DNA from: an uncultured Bacteroidales bacterium
GTDB taxonomy: Bacteria; Bacteroidota; Bacteroidia; Bacteroidales; Muribaculaceae
Length of the DNA: 44,822 nt
Direction of reading: 5' to 3'
Assembly: GCA_900539915.1 (NCBI GenBank)
Contig: UQDU01000018.1
Location: 1 to 44,822 of the forward strand
The notes below the pieces were generated by a model. It made no database searches, had not been told where the DNA came from, and saw nothing but the letters and a program-made list of their open reading frames with translations. The position numbers were made by a program, and so were the translations under genes. Position 1 is the first letter of the stretch. Each line of letters opens with the position of its first letter. Below, piece after piece: positions 1 to 7,969 of this stretch.

Positions 1-90
1 ATTTAATCAAAAGATACACCACTCAGGATTTAATTTTTGTTATTAAACACCCTCTTATAAGTCTTATAAAATATATTCCGAGTATAAAGT

Positions 91-125
91 AATCCCGGTT
101 CCGCAACCGATGCGGAGCCGGGATT
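91..125 (-). terminator. Hairpin terminator after outer-membrane barrel gene
   Basis: A near-perfect 15-bp inverted repeat with a 5-base loop (arm AATCCCGGTTCCGCA, one G-T wobble) lies 39 bases past the stop of the minus-strand barrel gene. No clear T run follows on the minus strand, so it may act as an mRNA 3'-end stabiliser instead of a classical intrinsic terminator. Its core resembles the hairpin at 2228-2261. Confidence 0.6.
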
Positions 126-163
126 CTCATCCATTATTATTTATGTACAGACGGGCGTATTGA

Positions 164-946
164 TTAGAATACGTAGCCGAGAGTCACCTTGAGGTTGCCG
201 GTGCTGACTTTGTATGTCTCGCTTTCGCCGTCATATGTGTACTTGTGGCTGTAAGCAGGGATGAAGTCTGTACCGTACTGTACGCCGAGGTAGATGGGCT
301 TGTACTGGAAGCCTACACCTACATGCCAGCCCATCTGGAAGCGGTTCCATGTCTCGTCGTCACCGTCCATGGCATCTTCGGCAGAGTCGAATACGCTGAT
401 CCAGTCACCTTCGAGGTCGCTCTTGCTGTAGCCTATCTGAGAGAGGACGTCATCGGGTATGTTGGTGTCGACTTTATTCTTGAAGCGGGTAGAGAAGTGT
501 ACCTTGAAGTTGAGGCCGAGGTAGGGGGCGATGGAGAAGTCTTCGCCTGCGGCAAACTTCCATGCAACATTGACAGGAACCTGCATGTTGATGTCACTGT
601 AGTTACGCTTGTCCTGGAACCAGTAACCTGCAGCTTCTTCCTTGTCGCCTTTCTTGCTTCCGAAGTTGAAGTCAAGGTTAAGACCGGTCTCGATGTAGAG
701 GGGAAGACTTGAGCTTACGCTGAAGCCGTGGATGTAGTCGATGCCGATACCGTTGAGGCCGAAATTGAGGTCGCTGTGATTCTTGCCGTAAGCATCGTTG
801 AATCCGTAGTGGGTGTTGTTGTACGAGATGCCGATACGGTTATAGTCCTTGATGTCGCTGGCTGACAGTGCTGAGTCAGAAGCGCGCTGAGCTGAGAGTG
901 ACATTACGCAAGCTGCGCAAGCCATGGTTAAGATAACTTTTTTCAT
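164..946 (-). CDS. Outer-membrane beta-barrel protein (PorT/OMP_b-brl type)
   Basis: The 260-residue protein has an N-terminal signal peptide (MKKVILTMACAACVMSLSA, cleavage near residue 19). After it come alternating amphipathic strands rich in Tyr, Gly and Asn, such as RIGISYNNTHYG, GIDYIHGFSV and QMGWHVGVGFQYKP, ending in KVTLGYVF. A terminal aromatic residue is typical of Bacteroidota outer-membrane barrels inserted by BAM. No enzymatic motif is visible, so the function is unknown; an 8- to 10-strand porin-like or structural role is likely. It lies 56 bases downstream of the PD40 propeller gene on the same strand with no hairpin between, so the two are probably co-transcribed. Confidence 0.7.
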   Translation of the reverse strand: MKKVILTMACAACVMSLSAQRASDSALSASDIKDYNRIGISYNNTHYGFNDAYGKNHSDLNFGLNGIGIDYIHGFSVSSSLPLYIETGLNLDFNFGSKKGDKEEAAGYWFQDKRNYSDINMQVPVNVAWKFAAGEDFSIAPYLGLNFKVHFSTRFKNKVDTNIPDDVLSQIGYSKSDLEGDWISVFDSAEDAMDGDDETWNRFQMGWHVGVGFQYKPIYLGVQYGTDFIPAYSHKYTYDGESETYKVSTGNLKVTLGYVF

Positions 947-1002
947 AACTCTGAATTTTTTAAATAGATTGGGTTATCAGTTAAATGTGGAATTGTGATT
1001 TG

Positions 1003-2019
1003 TCAGAGGTTGAAATCCATCTGCCATACGTTGTACAGACCCTTCTTGGCTGTGCCTCGCTCGGATACGAAGTAAATTGTCTTGCCATCAGGAGCCCATA
1101 TGGCGGAGAGGTCGTTGCCTGGATGGAAAGTCAGCTGTGTGAGCTGGGAGCCGTCGGTGCGTACTGCGAATATGTCAGTGTTGAGGTCTTTGTGCTTTTC
1201 AGAGCGTGATGTTCCTGTGACGAGGAGCCACTTGCCGTCGGGGCTGAGCTGGGGAGTCGTGAAGCTGCGGTCAGGCAGACCTAAAATCAGCTCTTCAACG
1301 CCGGTCTTGAGGTTGAGTCGCCAGATTTCGCTCTCTTTCTTGTCGGTGAACCGTGCGCAGTAGACCACGTCCTTGTCACGCGGATCCAATACGGGCGACA
1401 TGCCTCGGGAATAGTTGGAAAACAGATTGTTTTTGCGGTCCCAGCTCCACAGCGAATATGCTCCGAAGCCTTCACCGCGGTGGAAGTAGATGAAATTGTT
1501 GTCTTTGGTCATCTGGCCGGCAAAGTCGTTGTCGGTGCCGTTTGACACCTGACGCACCACATTGCCCTGCACTGCGTCTACCAGGTATATGCCGTAGTGA
1601 CCGCTGCGCCACTCCGTGAAGCATATCGTAGAGCCGTCGGGGCTGAGTGTGAAGTCGCGCACGTTGGTGCGGAAAGTACGTTGTACGCTTGATCCTCCGC
1701 GACGGGCATCTTTGACCATCACGTTGGTTGTGCCGTTCTTGTTGTTGATATAGGCTAATCTTTTGCCGTCGGGGGTGATGGCTATCTGGGGATTTACCCA
1801 CCAGTCTACCTGGCTGCCTTTACCTCCGCCAAATTTGAAGAAACTTTTCTTGGCAGGGAATACAGAGCTGACCTGGTCGGCATCTTCGGTGATACGTTCA
1901 AATTTCACACCGCCTTCTTCGGGTACAGATACTATTGAATAGTCTATCTTAGCACTGCTTGCGGTCAATGCCAGCGTGGCTGCAATTCCAGCGAGGACCA
2001 TGCTTCTGATGTTATTCAT
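1003..2019 (-). CDS. Secreted PD40/TolB-like beta-propeller protein
   Basis: The 338-residue protein has an N-terminal signal sequence (MNNIRSMVLAGIAATLALTASSA). At least five repeats of the PD40 type follow, each carrying a variant of xxSPDGKxLxFxS: ITPDGKRLAYINN (about residue 80), LSPDGSTICFTEW (125), LSPDGKWLLVTGT (255) and WAPDGKTIYFVSE (305). This is the TolB C-terminal/WD40-like propeller fold, which usually binds proteins or peptidoglycan-associated lipoproteins in the periplasm. No TolB N-terminal domain is present and no tol-pal genes are adjacent, so it is a TolB-like propeller, not TolB itself. It is probably the first gene of a two-gene unit with the downstream barrel. I saw no convincing promoter in the approximately 200 bases upstream. 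Confidence 0.7.
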   Translation of the reverse strand: MNNIRSMVLAGIAATLALTASSAKIDYSIVSVPEEGGVKFERITEDADQVSSVFPAKKSFFKFGGGKGSQVDWWVNPQIAITPDGKRLAYINNKNGTTNVMVKDARRGGSSVQRTFRTNVRDFTLSPDGSTICFTEWRSGHYGIYLVDAVQGNVVRQVSNGTDNDFAGQMTKDNNFIYFHRGEGFGAYSLWSWDRKNNLFSNYSRGMSPVLDPRDKDVVYCARFTDKKESEIWRLNLKTGVEELILGLPDRSFTTPQLSPDGKWLLVTGTSRSEKHKDLNTDIFAVRTDGSQLTQLTFHPGNDLSAIWAPDGKTIYFVSERGTAKKGLYNVWQMDFNL

Positions 2020-2227
2020 CCTATGTGTTTTTATTGTGATTGGTTATAATTAGATGCGTATAAGTGTCTTTTAGACTTCCGATTTTATATTTCACTCACA
2101 AATACACACATTTGTTAGCAAATCGCTCCCCCCCTAAACATAAATTATGTTAAAATATGCCAATCAGATTGAGTTAAAGATTTTAATGACCCTAAAGGCC
2201 TTAATGACTTGATTATGCCTATTGCAT

Positions 2228-2261
2228 AAAAAATCGGCTCCGCAGTTGCTGCGGAGCCGAT
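2228..2261 (-). terminator. Intrinsic terminator of rplM-rpsI-rpsB-tsf operon
   Basis: A perfect 12-bp inverted repeat (ATCGGCTCCGCA, 5-base loop) is followed on the minus strand by a T6 run. It lies 31 bases past the tsf stop, the classical shape and position of a rho-independent terminator. Confidence 0.9.
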
Positions 2262-2291
2262 ATGATGTGTATTTGCCAGTGGGGCTGGTGA

Positions 2292-3284
2292 TTAGTCCTC
2301 GTTGAGGTTGACGCGCTTGAATGATACAGCTACGAGACCCTTCTGTGACTTCTCGAGGAACTGGCCGATGGTCATGGTTGCGTCCTTGACGTATTCCTGT
2401 TCCATGAGGCATGATTCCTTGAAGAATTTGTTGAGACGACCCTTGGTGATGTTCTCGATCATCTGCTGGGGGAGGTTTGCGGCTTTGGCCTCAGATGTCT
2501 CCTTGATGATCTGGCGAGCCTTGTCAGCGTCTTCCTGTGTGATCCAGCCCTTGGCCATGTTTGACTCGATGTGAGCCTCAGAGTCAACGTGGGCAGGATT
2601 GATGCCGGCCTTCTTGAGGGCTGCTTCAACAGCCTTCATAACCTGCTCTTCCTTGGTCTTCTCGATGGCTACGTTGCGTTCGCTTTCGATGATGTTGGCC
2701 GGTACGCTGTCGCGGTCCACGGCTACGGGGTTCATTGAAGCTACCTGCATGGCTACGTCACGACCTACCTGATAGTCAACATCGGGGAGGTTGAAGCCTA
2801 CGATGGTCGAGAGCTTGTTGCCCTGGTGGTTGTAAGATGTCACAGATGCAGCCTCGATGCACTCATATGCACCGATTTCCATCTTTTCGCCGGTCTTGCC
2901 TACCTCTTCTACGATGAGGTCGTCGACTTTCTTGCCGTCTATGGCGAGAGCCTTGAGTTCGTCGAGGCTCTTGACCTTGTTGGCTACCGCTGCATCGAGG
3001 AGCTTCTGGGTGAGGGCTACGAAGCCGGCGTTTTTGGCCACGAAGTCAGTCTCACACTTGAGAGCCACGATGGCGGCGAAGCCGTTTTCATGCTTTGCGA
3101 GCACGCAGCCTTCAGATGCCTGACGGTCTTCGCGCTTTGCTGCTACAGCCTGACCCTTCTTGCGGAGGATTTCTACAGCTGCTTCTATATCGCCGTTGGT
3201 CTCGGCGAGTGCTTTTTTGCAGTCCATCAGGCCAGCGCTTGTGAGGTGGCGCAGCTTGGTGATTTCTGCCATTGTTACTGCCAT
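2292..3284 (-). CDS. tsf: Elongation factor Ts
   Basis: EF-Ts exchanges GDP for GTP on EF-Tu during translation elongation. The 330-residue product has the N-terminal UBA-like segment with the signature LRHLTSAGLMDCKKAL near residue 12, and the core motif KCETDFVAKN near residue 77 that contacts EF-Tu (TDFV). A longer C-terminal part makes it larger than the approximately 283-residue E. coli protein, which is usual for Bacteroidales. The ATG at 3284 gives MAVTMAEITK; an alternative ATG at 3272 gives MAEITK. I keep the upstream one because Bacteroidales homologues commonly begin MAVTMA. It is the last gene of the rplM-rpsI-rpsB-tsf operon, followed by a strong terminator. Confidence 0.97.
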   Translation of the reverse strand: MAVTMAEITKLRHLTSAGLMDCKKALAETNGDIEAAVEILRKKGQAVAAKREDRQASEGCVLAKHENGFAAIVALKCETDFVAKNAGFVALTQKLLDAAVANKVKSLDELKALAIDGKKVDDLIVEEVGKTGEKMEIGAYECIEAASVTSYNHQGNKLSTIVGFNLPDVDYQVGRDVAMQVASMNPVAVDRDSVPANIIESERNVAIEKTKEEQVMKAVEAALKKAGINPAHVDSEAHIESNMAKGWITQEDADKARQIIKETSEAKAANLPQQMIENITKGRLNKFFKESCLMEQEYVKDATMTIGQFLEKSQKGLVAVSFKRVNLNED

Positions 3285-3308
3285 AGTAGTGGGGAGATTT
3301 TAATGATG

Positions 3309-3335
3309 AAGGAGTGTCGGAGCCCGACACTCCTT
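3309..3335 (-). other. rpsB-tsf intercistronic hairpin
   Basis: A perfect 12-bp inverted repeat (AAGGAGTGTCGG, 3-base loop AGC) sits between the rpsB stop and the tsf start. There is no T run on the minus strand, so a full terminator is unlikely. A partial attenuator or an RNA-processing/stability element that sets the S2:EF-Ts ratio is more plausible. Confidence 0.6.
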
Positions 3336-3371
3336 CAGGTTAGACGATTGTTAGTGGGGTGATAGGGATGA

Positions 3372-4184
3372 TTACTCTGCTGCCTCGGCCTTGGGAGCTT
3401 CAGCGGCTTCATCCTTGCGCTGTACGCGACGACGCTCGCGCTTGGGAGCTGCCTCGTCAGCCTGCTCTGCAGCAGCCTGAGAGTCGGCTTTCTCTACTTT
3501 GCGTTCTTCGAGGCCCTCGTTGATGGCGGCGCATACGGTGTCAAGGATGAGTTCGATTGACTTGCTTGCGTCGTCGTTGGCAGGGATTACGAAGTCCACG
3601 TTTGTAGGATCGCTGTTGGTGTCGACCATCGCAAACACGGGGATGCCCAGACGGTTGGCCTCAGCTACTGCGATATGCTCCTTGCATACGTCGATGACGA
3701 AGAGGGCAGAGGGGAGGCGGTTGAGGTCAGCGATAGAGCCGAGGTTCTTCTCGAGCTTTGCACGCTGGCGTGTGATCTGGAGTTTCTCGCGCTTTGAGAG
3801 GTTGTCAAATGTGCCGTCTTTCGACATCTTGTCGATTGAAGCCATCTTCTTGACAGCCTTGCGGATGGTGGGGAAGTTGGTGAGCATGCCGCCGGGCCAG
3901 CGTTCGATCACATAGGGCATGTTGATTGACTGGGCTTTGTCGGCTACTACCTGTTTGGCCTGTTTTTTGGTTGCGACGAAGAGAACTTTCTTGCCGCTTT
4001 TTACGATATTCTTCAGAGCAGCAGCAGCTTCGTCGAGCTTGGCGGCTGTCTTATAGAGGTCGATGATGTGGATACCGTTGCGCTCCATGAAGATATAGGG
4101 CGCCATTGCAGGATTCCATTTGCGTTTGAGGTGGCCGAAGTGGCATCCTGCTTCGAGGAGTTGGTCAAATGTTGGTGTTGACAT
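3372..4184 (-). CDS. rpsB: 30S ribosomal protein S2 (uS2)
   Basis: S2 binds the small subunit and is needed for recruiting bS1/mRNA. The product of about 270 residues starts MSTPTFDQLLEAGCHFGHL, and the family-typical GCHFGHLKRKWNPAM and IERWPGGMLTNFPTIRK motifs are present, as is FVIDVCKEHIAVAEANRLGIP. The start is placed at 4184: an in-frame ATG 14 codons upstream would add a non-conserved leader. The last 45 or so residues form an acidic/basic low-complexity tail (QAAAEQADEAAPKRERRR and Ala/Glu repeats) that the E. coli protein lacks; such S2 tails are common in Bacteroidota. It is the third gene of the operon, 181 bases after rpsI and 88 before tsf. Confidence 0.97.
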   Translation of the reverse strand: MSTPTFDQLLEAGCHFGHLKRKWNPAMAPYIFMERNGIHIIDLYKTAAKLDEAAAALKNIVKSGKKVLFVATKKQAKQVVADKAQSINMPYVIERWPGGMLTNFPTIRKAVKKMASIDKMSKDGTFDNLSKREKLQITRQRAKLEKNLGSIADLNRLPSALFVIDVCKEHIAVAEANRLGIPVFAMVDTNSDPTNVDFVIPANDDASKSIELILDTVCAAINEGLEERKVEKADSQAAAEQADEAAPKRERRRVQRKDEAAEAPKAEAAE

Positions 4185-4224
4185 TCTGTTGTTGGTTGGT
4201 GGTTTACGTTCTTCTGATTTATAC

Positions 4225-4273
4225 AACCCGGGAGTAGGGAACGCAGGTCCATCTCGGGGGTTTAGATACTAAA
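4225..4273 (-). promoter_or_regulatory. Candidate structured leader upstream of rpsB
   Basis: The 180-base gap between rpsI and rpsB is unusually large for this operon. It holds a TTTAG-TAT-CTAAA mini-hairpin (4261-4273) and a possible long-range AACCC/GGGTT pairing (4225-4229 with 4258-4262). A GC-rich hairpin (GGCGGC/GCCGCC, 4337-4354) lies just past rpsI. S2 is known to autoregulate rpsB-tsf through its leader in E. coli; whether this region does so is inference from spacing and weak structure only. Confidence 0.25.
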
Positions 4274-4364
4274 CACGTTGCTATTCAAGCAGCATCTTCA
4301 TGCGCTGAGTGCAGATGCAGTGCGTAAATACCATGGGGCGGCGCAGATGCCGCCGGGGCTGATA

Positions 4365-4751
4365 TTAACGCTTGCTGAACTGGAAGCGCTTGCGTGCTTT
4401 GGGGCGACCGGGCTTTTTGCGTTCCACGGCGCGGGGGTCGCGGGTCATGAAGCCTTCGGCGCGGAGGGCAGCCTTGTCCTCGGGGTTGATTTTGACGAGG
4501 GCGCGGGCGATGGCGAGGCGCAGAGCTTCGGCCTGGCCTTTGTAGCCGCCGCCGTCAAGGTTGACCTTGATGTCATATTTCTCTGCAACATCGAGCTTGG
4601 TGAGAGGCTGCTTTACGATGTACTGCAGGATGGATGAGGGGAAATATACCTCAAGAGGGCGCTTGTTGATTGTGATGGTGCCGTTACCGTCCTTGACGAT
4701 TACACGGGCCACTGCGGCCTTACGACGGCCAATTGCGTTGATTGTTTCCAT
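4365..4751 (-). CDS. rpsI: 30S ribosomal protein S9 (uS9)
   Basis: The 128-residue protein is a component of the small subunit head whose C-terminal tail reaches the P-site tRNA. It begins METINAIGRRKAAVARV, contains the family motif GGGYKGQAEALRLAIARAL near residue 67, and ends in a basic tail with GRPKARKRFQFSKR, the conserved terminal SKR. It is 9 bases downstream of rplM, the near-universal rplM-rpsI pairing. Confidence 0.98.
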   Translation of the reverse strand: METINAIGRRKAAVARVIVKDGNGTITINKRPLEVYFPSSILQYIVKQPLTKLDVAEKYDIKVNLDGGGYKGQAEALRLAIARALVKINPEDKAALRAEGFMTRDPRAVERKKPGRPKARKRFQFSKR

Positions 4752-4760
4752 GCCGTAGTG

Positions 4761-5240
4761 TTATTTGATGGTGTTGATGTCGATGACTTTGGGGTTCTGA
4801 GCCTGATGGGGATGCTCTGCGCCGAGATATACGTGCATGTTGCCGATGAGTGTGCGGCCCAGACGGTTCTTGGGGAGCATGCCTTTCATAACCTTGATGA
4901 AGAGGGGGTTGTAGCCGGCCTTGAGATGCTTGTTTTGGGCCTTCTTCATCAGAATCTCGGGAGTAGCTGTGCGCTGTCCGCCGGGATAGCCGGTGTAGCT
5001 CAGATATTCACGGTCAGTCATCTTCTTGCCAGTCAGGAGCACTTTGTCGGCATTGATGATGATTACGTTGTCGCCGCATTCTACGTTGGGTGAGTAGTAG
5101 GGCTTGTTTTTGCCACGGAGGATTTTGGCAACCTTTGAGCAAAGGCGACCGAGTACCTGGTCGGTGGCGTCAATCACTACCCACTCACGTTCGATGCTCT
5201 GGGCGTTGGGGCAGGGAGTCTTAAAACTTAAAGTATCCAC
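4761..5240 (-). CDS. rplM: 50S ribosomal protein L13 (uL13)
   Basis: The 159-residue large-subunit assembly protein is recognised by EWVVIDATDQVLGRLCSKVA near residue 19 and NADKVLLTGKKMTDREYLSYTGYPGG near residue 63. MKGMLPKNRLGR (about residue 115) and a C-terminal HPHQAQNP are also present. The start codon is GTG at 5240: the sequence on the minus strand is GTG GAT ACT TTA AGT, and no ATG lies between it and the conserved core. It is the first gene of the operon, behind a consensus promoter and a structured leader of about 105 bases. Confidence 0.97.
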   Translation of the reverse strand: MDTLSFKTPCPNAQSIEREWVVIDATDQVLGRLCSKVAKILRGKNKPYYSPNVECGDNVIIINADKVLLTGKKMTDREYLSYTGYPGGQRTATPEILMKKAQNKHLKAGYNPLFIKVMKGMLPKNRLGRTLIGNMHVYLGAEHPHQAQNPKVIDINTIK

Positions 5241-5266
5241 TTTGTAAATGTTTAATTAATAGTTTG

Positions 5267-5327
5267 TTGGATGGGTCTGCCAGATGCACGTGCTCGGCCA
5301 AAAGCACATACATTGACATGCCCAAAT
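5267..5327 (-). promoter_or_regulatory. Candidate L13 operon leader RNA structure
   Basis: Within the rplM 5' leader a 9-bp stem (GTATGTGCT with AGCACGTGC, two G-U pairs, 8-base loop) occupies 5286-5311. An outer short pairing TTGGG...CCC-CAA (5321-5327 with 5267-5275) could close around it. Leader-mediated autoregulation of rplM-rpsI by L13 is known in E. coli; its presence here is inferred from the structure and position. Apart from this element and the two promoters described, nothing else is apparent in the 361-base divergent gap 5241-5601. Confidence 0.4.
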
Positions 5328-5353
5328 GTTATTAATTGGACATAATCGGACTG

Positions 5354-5384
5354 CAAAGGTAGTGATTTTCTTCGGCTTATGCAA
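5354..5384 (-). promoter_or_regulatory. Promoter of rplM-rpsI-rpsB-tsf
   Basis: On the minus strand TTGC (-33) is followed after exactly 19 bases by TACCTTTG (-7), matching the Bacteroidales primary sigma-factor pattern TTTG-N19-TAnnTTTG. The expected start of transcription is about 5347, leaving a leader of roughly 105 bases. Confidence 0.75.
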
Positions 5385-5524
5385 TACCTGAGTGCTTGTG
5401 TCAGAACGAAAATTGCACCTGTAGATTCAGGATAAGGGTTGCAGCGGTGTTCCCTTGGGGGCTTTCTTGAGGCCCGTTGACAAAAGTGGGCTGTCTGTTG
5501 CTGTCATATTTGGCGGAAATTGCG

Positions 5525-5532
5525 TACCTTTG
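5525..5532 (+). promoter_or_regulatory. Probable -7 element of guaA promoter
   Basis: TACCTTTG matches the Bacteroidales -7 consensus TAnnTTTG and is identical to the -7 of the divergent rplM promoter. The nearest upstream TTGC is 23 bases away (5498-5501), longer than optimal, so the -33 is uncertain. It would give a guaA leader of about 65 bases. Confidence 0.5.
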
Positions 5533-5601
5533 CAGTGCCTTTGGCCGTCTGAGCGGCTGCGGCAAATAAGTAGTAAATCATCCACATTCCATCCACACCC
5601 A

Positions 5602-7125
5602 ATGCAAGAGAAGATTATCATCCTTGATTTCGGGTCGCAGACCACGCAGCTGATAGGGCGGCGTGTCCGCGAGCTCAACATGTATTGTGAAATCGTTCCC
5701 TACAACAAGTTTCCTGCCGATGACCCTTCGGTGATAGGAGTCATCCTCTCGGGCTCGCCGTTTTCTGTCTACGATGATAAGGCTTTCAAGATGCATCTTG
5801 AGGCTGTACGTGGCAAATATCCGGTGCTTGGCATCTGCTACGGAGCGCAATTCATAGCCTACGAGTGCGGAGGCACCGTAGAGCCGGCTGCTTCGCGTGA
5901 ATATGGCCGCGCCCATCTGAGCTACATTGACCCGCGTAATCCGCTTTTCCGCGGCATACAGGCCGGCACACAGGTGTGGATGAGCCATGGCGACACTATC
6001 ACATCTGTACCTGAGTCATTTGAAGTCATAGCCTCGACCGACCATGTCAAGGTGGCTGCTTATCAGATTAAAGGTGAAAAGACATGGGGCGTGCAGTTCC
6101 ACCCCGAGGTCTATCACTCCATAGCCGGTACGGACCTGCTCAAGAATTTCGTCGTGAACATCTGCGGCGGCAAGCAGGATTGGAACGCGGCATCATTCAT
6201 AGATTCCACTGTGCAAGCTTTGCGCGAGCAGCTTGGCGATGACAAGGTGGTGCTCGGTCTCAGCGGCGGTGTAGACTCGTCGGTAGCAGCGGTGCTCCTC
6301 AACAAGGCCATCGGCAAGAACCTCACCTGTATCTTCGTGGACCATGGCATGCTCCGCAAAAACGAGTTCAAGAATGTGCTCCACGATTATGAGTGCCTCG
6401 GCCTCAATGTAATCGGCGTGGATGCTTCCGAGAAGTTCTTCAGCGAATTGGCCGGTGTCACCGATCCCGAGCGCAAGCGCAAGATAATAGGCAAGGGCTT
6501 CATTGACGTATTTGACGAGGAGGCCCACAAGATTTCCGATGTCAAGTGGCTGGCGCAGGGCACCATATATCCTGACTGCATAGAATCACTGTCAATCACC
6601 GGCACGACCATCAAGAGCCATCACAATGTAGGCGGTCTGCCCGAGAAGATGAATCTCAAACTTTGCGAACCGCTGCGTCTCCTTTTCAAGGACGAGGTGC
6701 GAGCCGTGGGCCGCGAGCTCGGCATGCCCGAACATCTCATCAATCGTCATCCCTTCCCCGGCCCGGGTCTGGCAGTGCGCATACTCGGTGACATCACGCC
6801 CGAGAAAGTGGCAGTTCTTCAGGAGGCCGACGACATATTTATCCAAGGTCTGCGTGACTGGGGGCTGTATGACAAGGTATGGCAGGCCGGTGCAATCCTG
6901 CTGCCGGTGCAGAGCGTAGGAGTCATGGGCGATGAACGCACATATGAGCGTGCCGTAGCCCTGCGTGCTGTGACCTCCACCGATGCCATGACCGCCGACT
7001 GGGCGCATCTGCCTTACGACTTCATGGCCAAGGTCAGCAATGACATCATCAACAAGGTCAAAGGCGTCAACCGCGTCTGCTACGACATCTCCTCCAAGCC
7101 GCCGGCAACCATAGAGTGGGAGTAA
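5602..7125 (+). CDS. guaA: GMP synthase (glutamine-hydrolysing)
   Basis: GuaA converts XMP, ATP and glutamine to GMP, the last step of guanine nucleotide synthesis. The 507-residue protein starts at the ATG at 5602 (MQEKIIILDFGSQTTQLIGR); translation upstream of it is non-homologous. An N-terminal class I glutamine amidotransferase carries the nucleophile in GICYGAQ (Cys79) and the GVQFHPEVYHS His/Glu pair. The ATP-pyrophosphatase P-loop GLSGGVDSSVAA follows at about residue 220. The C-terminal dimerisation domain ends in the conserved KPPATIEWE. It is monocistronic, divergent from rplM, with a terminator at 7213-7256. The co-location of guanine nucleotide and ribosomal protein genes fits growth-rate-linked expression, but no shared control is visible. 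Confidence 0.97.
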   Translation: MQEKIIILDFGSQTTQLIGRRVRELNMYCEIVPYNKFPADDPSVIGVILSGSPFSVYDDKAFKMHLEAVRGKYPVLGICYGAQFIAYECGGTVEPAASREYGRAHLSYIDPRNPLFRGIQAGTQVWMSHGDTITSVPESFEVIASTDHVKVAAYQIKGEKTWGVQFHPEVYHSIAGTDLLKNFVVNICGGKQDWNAASFIDSTVQALREQLGDDKVVLGLSGGVDSSVAAVLLNKAIGKNLTCIFVDHGMLRKNEFKNVLHDYECLGLNVIGVDASEKFFSELAGVTDPERKRKIIGKGFIDVFDEEAHKISDVKWLAQGTIYPDCIESLSITGTTIKSHHNVGGLPEKMNLKLCEPLRLLFKDEVRAVGRELGMPEHLINRHPFPGPGLAVRILGDITPEKVAVLQEADDIFIQGLRDWGLYDKVWQAGAILLPVQSVGVMGDERTYERAVALRAVTSTDAMTADWAHLPYDFMAKVSNDIINKVKGVNRVCYDISSKPPATIEWE

Positions 7126-7212
7126 TCAAGCCTCATAGCAACCCCACTGAGCTATAGCCAAATACACCCCATCGGAGCAATCCACACGGATTGATACCAG
7201 TTACTTACAAGC

Positions 7213-7256
7213 AATCCACGGTTAACTCGCTGAGTCAGCCGTGGATTCTCTTTTTG
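7213..7256 (+). terminator. Terminator of guaA
   Basis: A 9-bp perfect outer stem (AATCCACGG/CCGTGGATT) with a smaller inner ACTC/GAGT stem is followed by CTCTTTTTG. It lies 88 bases past the guaA stop on the coding strand. Confidence 0.8.
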
Positions 7257-7334
7257 CCCGTTTTGGGAGAAACATCCCCGCTATTCGTCCCCGAAATAGG
7301 AAAACGCTGGAAGAAATAATTGTTGGTAAAAATG

Positions 7335-7366
7335 ACAGCGGCATTGCCTTGGAGCGGTGCCGCTGT
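7335..7366 (-). terminator. Terminator between guaA and small membrane gene
   Basis: A 9-bp inverted repeat (ACAGCGGCA/TGCCGCTGT, 14-base loop) is followed by ATTTTT on the minus strand and TTTTA on the plus strand. It can therefore stop the minus-strand gene ending at 7413 and back up the guaA terminator. Confidence 0.7.
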
Positions 7367-7412
7367 TTTACTTATATCTTCTATGCCTGACAGAATCGAC
7401 GATTGTACATGC

Positions 7413-7943
7413 CTATGGGATTAAGATTGGGTAGCCTAATGCGCCTTGGCGGATGGTTAGGGGCATGTGGCTGCCAGGGCGGGCTCTGCGGTAGTAGTTT
7501 GAGGATACTTTCAGTTTGAAATCTTCCCGGCCGTTTTCGGGACGGAAGGTGACGTAACGGGTGGAGGCTCCACGTGTGTAGTTTGTGTGCTTTTCTACGA
7601 TGAAGCACTCTACCGTGTATGGTTGGGTGCGAGACGGCAGGTAATAGTTGAGTGCGGCGATGCTCTCAGGGATGAAGAGGAAACAGGCGAGGATGATGAA
7701 ACCGATGCCTGCGAGTATCTCGCTGGCGTATGTGGAGGCTGTCATTGTAGCTTTGTGACGACGGAAACGCAGTGTGAGGAATATGGCCGCCGCTATGATT
7801 GTAGCCCCATAGACAGCCGGATGAAGCTCCAGATAGATGGTACGGTTAAGTATCTTCATCAGATACAGGGCACCGACGGCTGCCAGTACGAAGGCTATGT
7901 AAGAGGCGGTCTTCTTTATTACGTTGCGAGCTTTGGGATTCAT
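7413..7943 (-). CDS. Small inner-membrane protein, DUF3592-like, unknown function
   Basis: The 176-residue protein has about four hydrophobic segments: residues 12-31 (SYIAFVLAAVGALYLMKIL), 38-57, 73-92 and a weaker stretch. After these comes a soluble C-terminal domain beginning near YTVECFIVEKHTNYTRG and containing TRYVTFRPENGREDFKLKV. The domain layout, transmembrane helices then a small beta-rich domain with a Gly-hydrophobic-x-x-Pro pattern near the end, resembles DUF3592-type proteins, but this is impression only. A possible -7 element (TAAATTTG on the minus strand, 7962-7969) lies 19 bases upstream of the start and abuts the fumarase terminator, without a good -33. Its flanking hairpins suggest a monocistronic unit. 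Confidence 0.6.
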   Translation of the reverse strand: MNPKARNVIKKTASYIAFVLAAVGALYLMKILNRTIYLELHPAVYGATIIAAAIFLTLRFRRHKATMTASTYASEILAGIGFIILACFLFIPESIAALNYYLPSRTQPYTVECFIVEKHTNYTRGASTRYVTFRPENGREDFKLKVSSNYYRRARPGSHMPLTIRQGALGYPILIP

Positions 7944-7969
7944 CAGTGTTAGAGAGGATCACAAATTTA

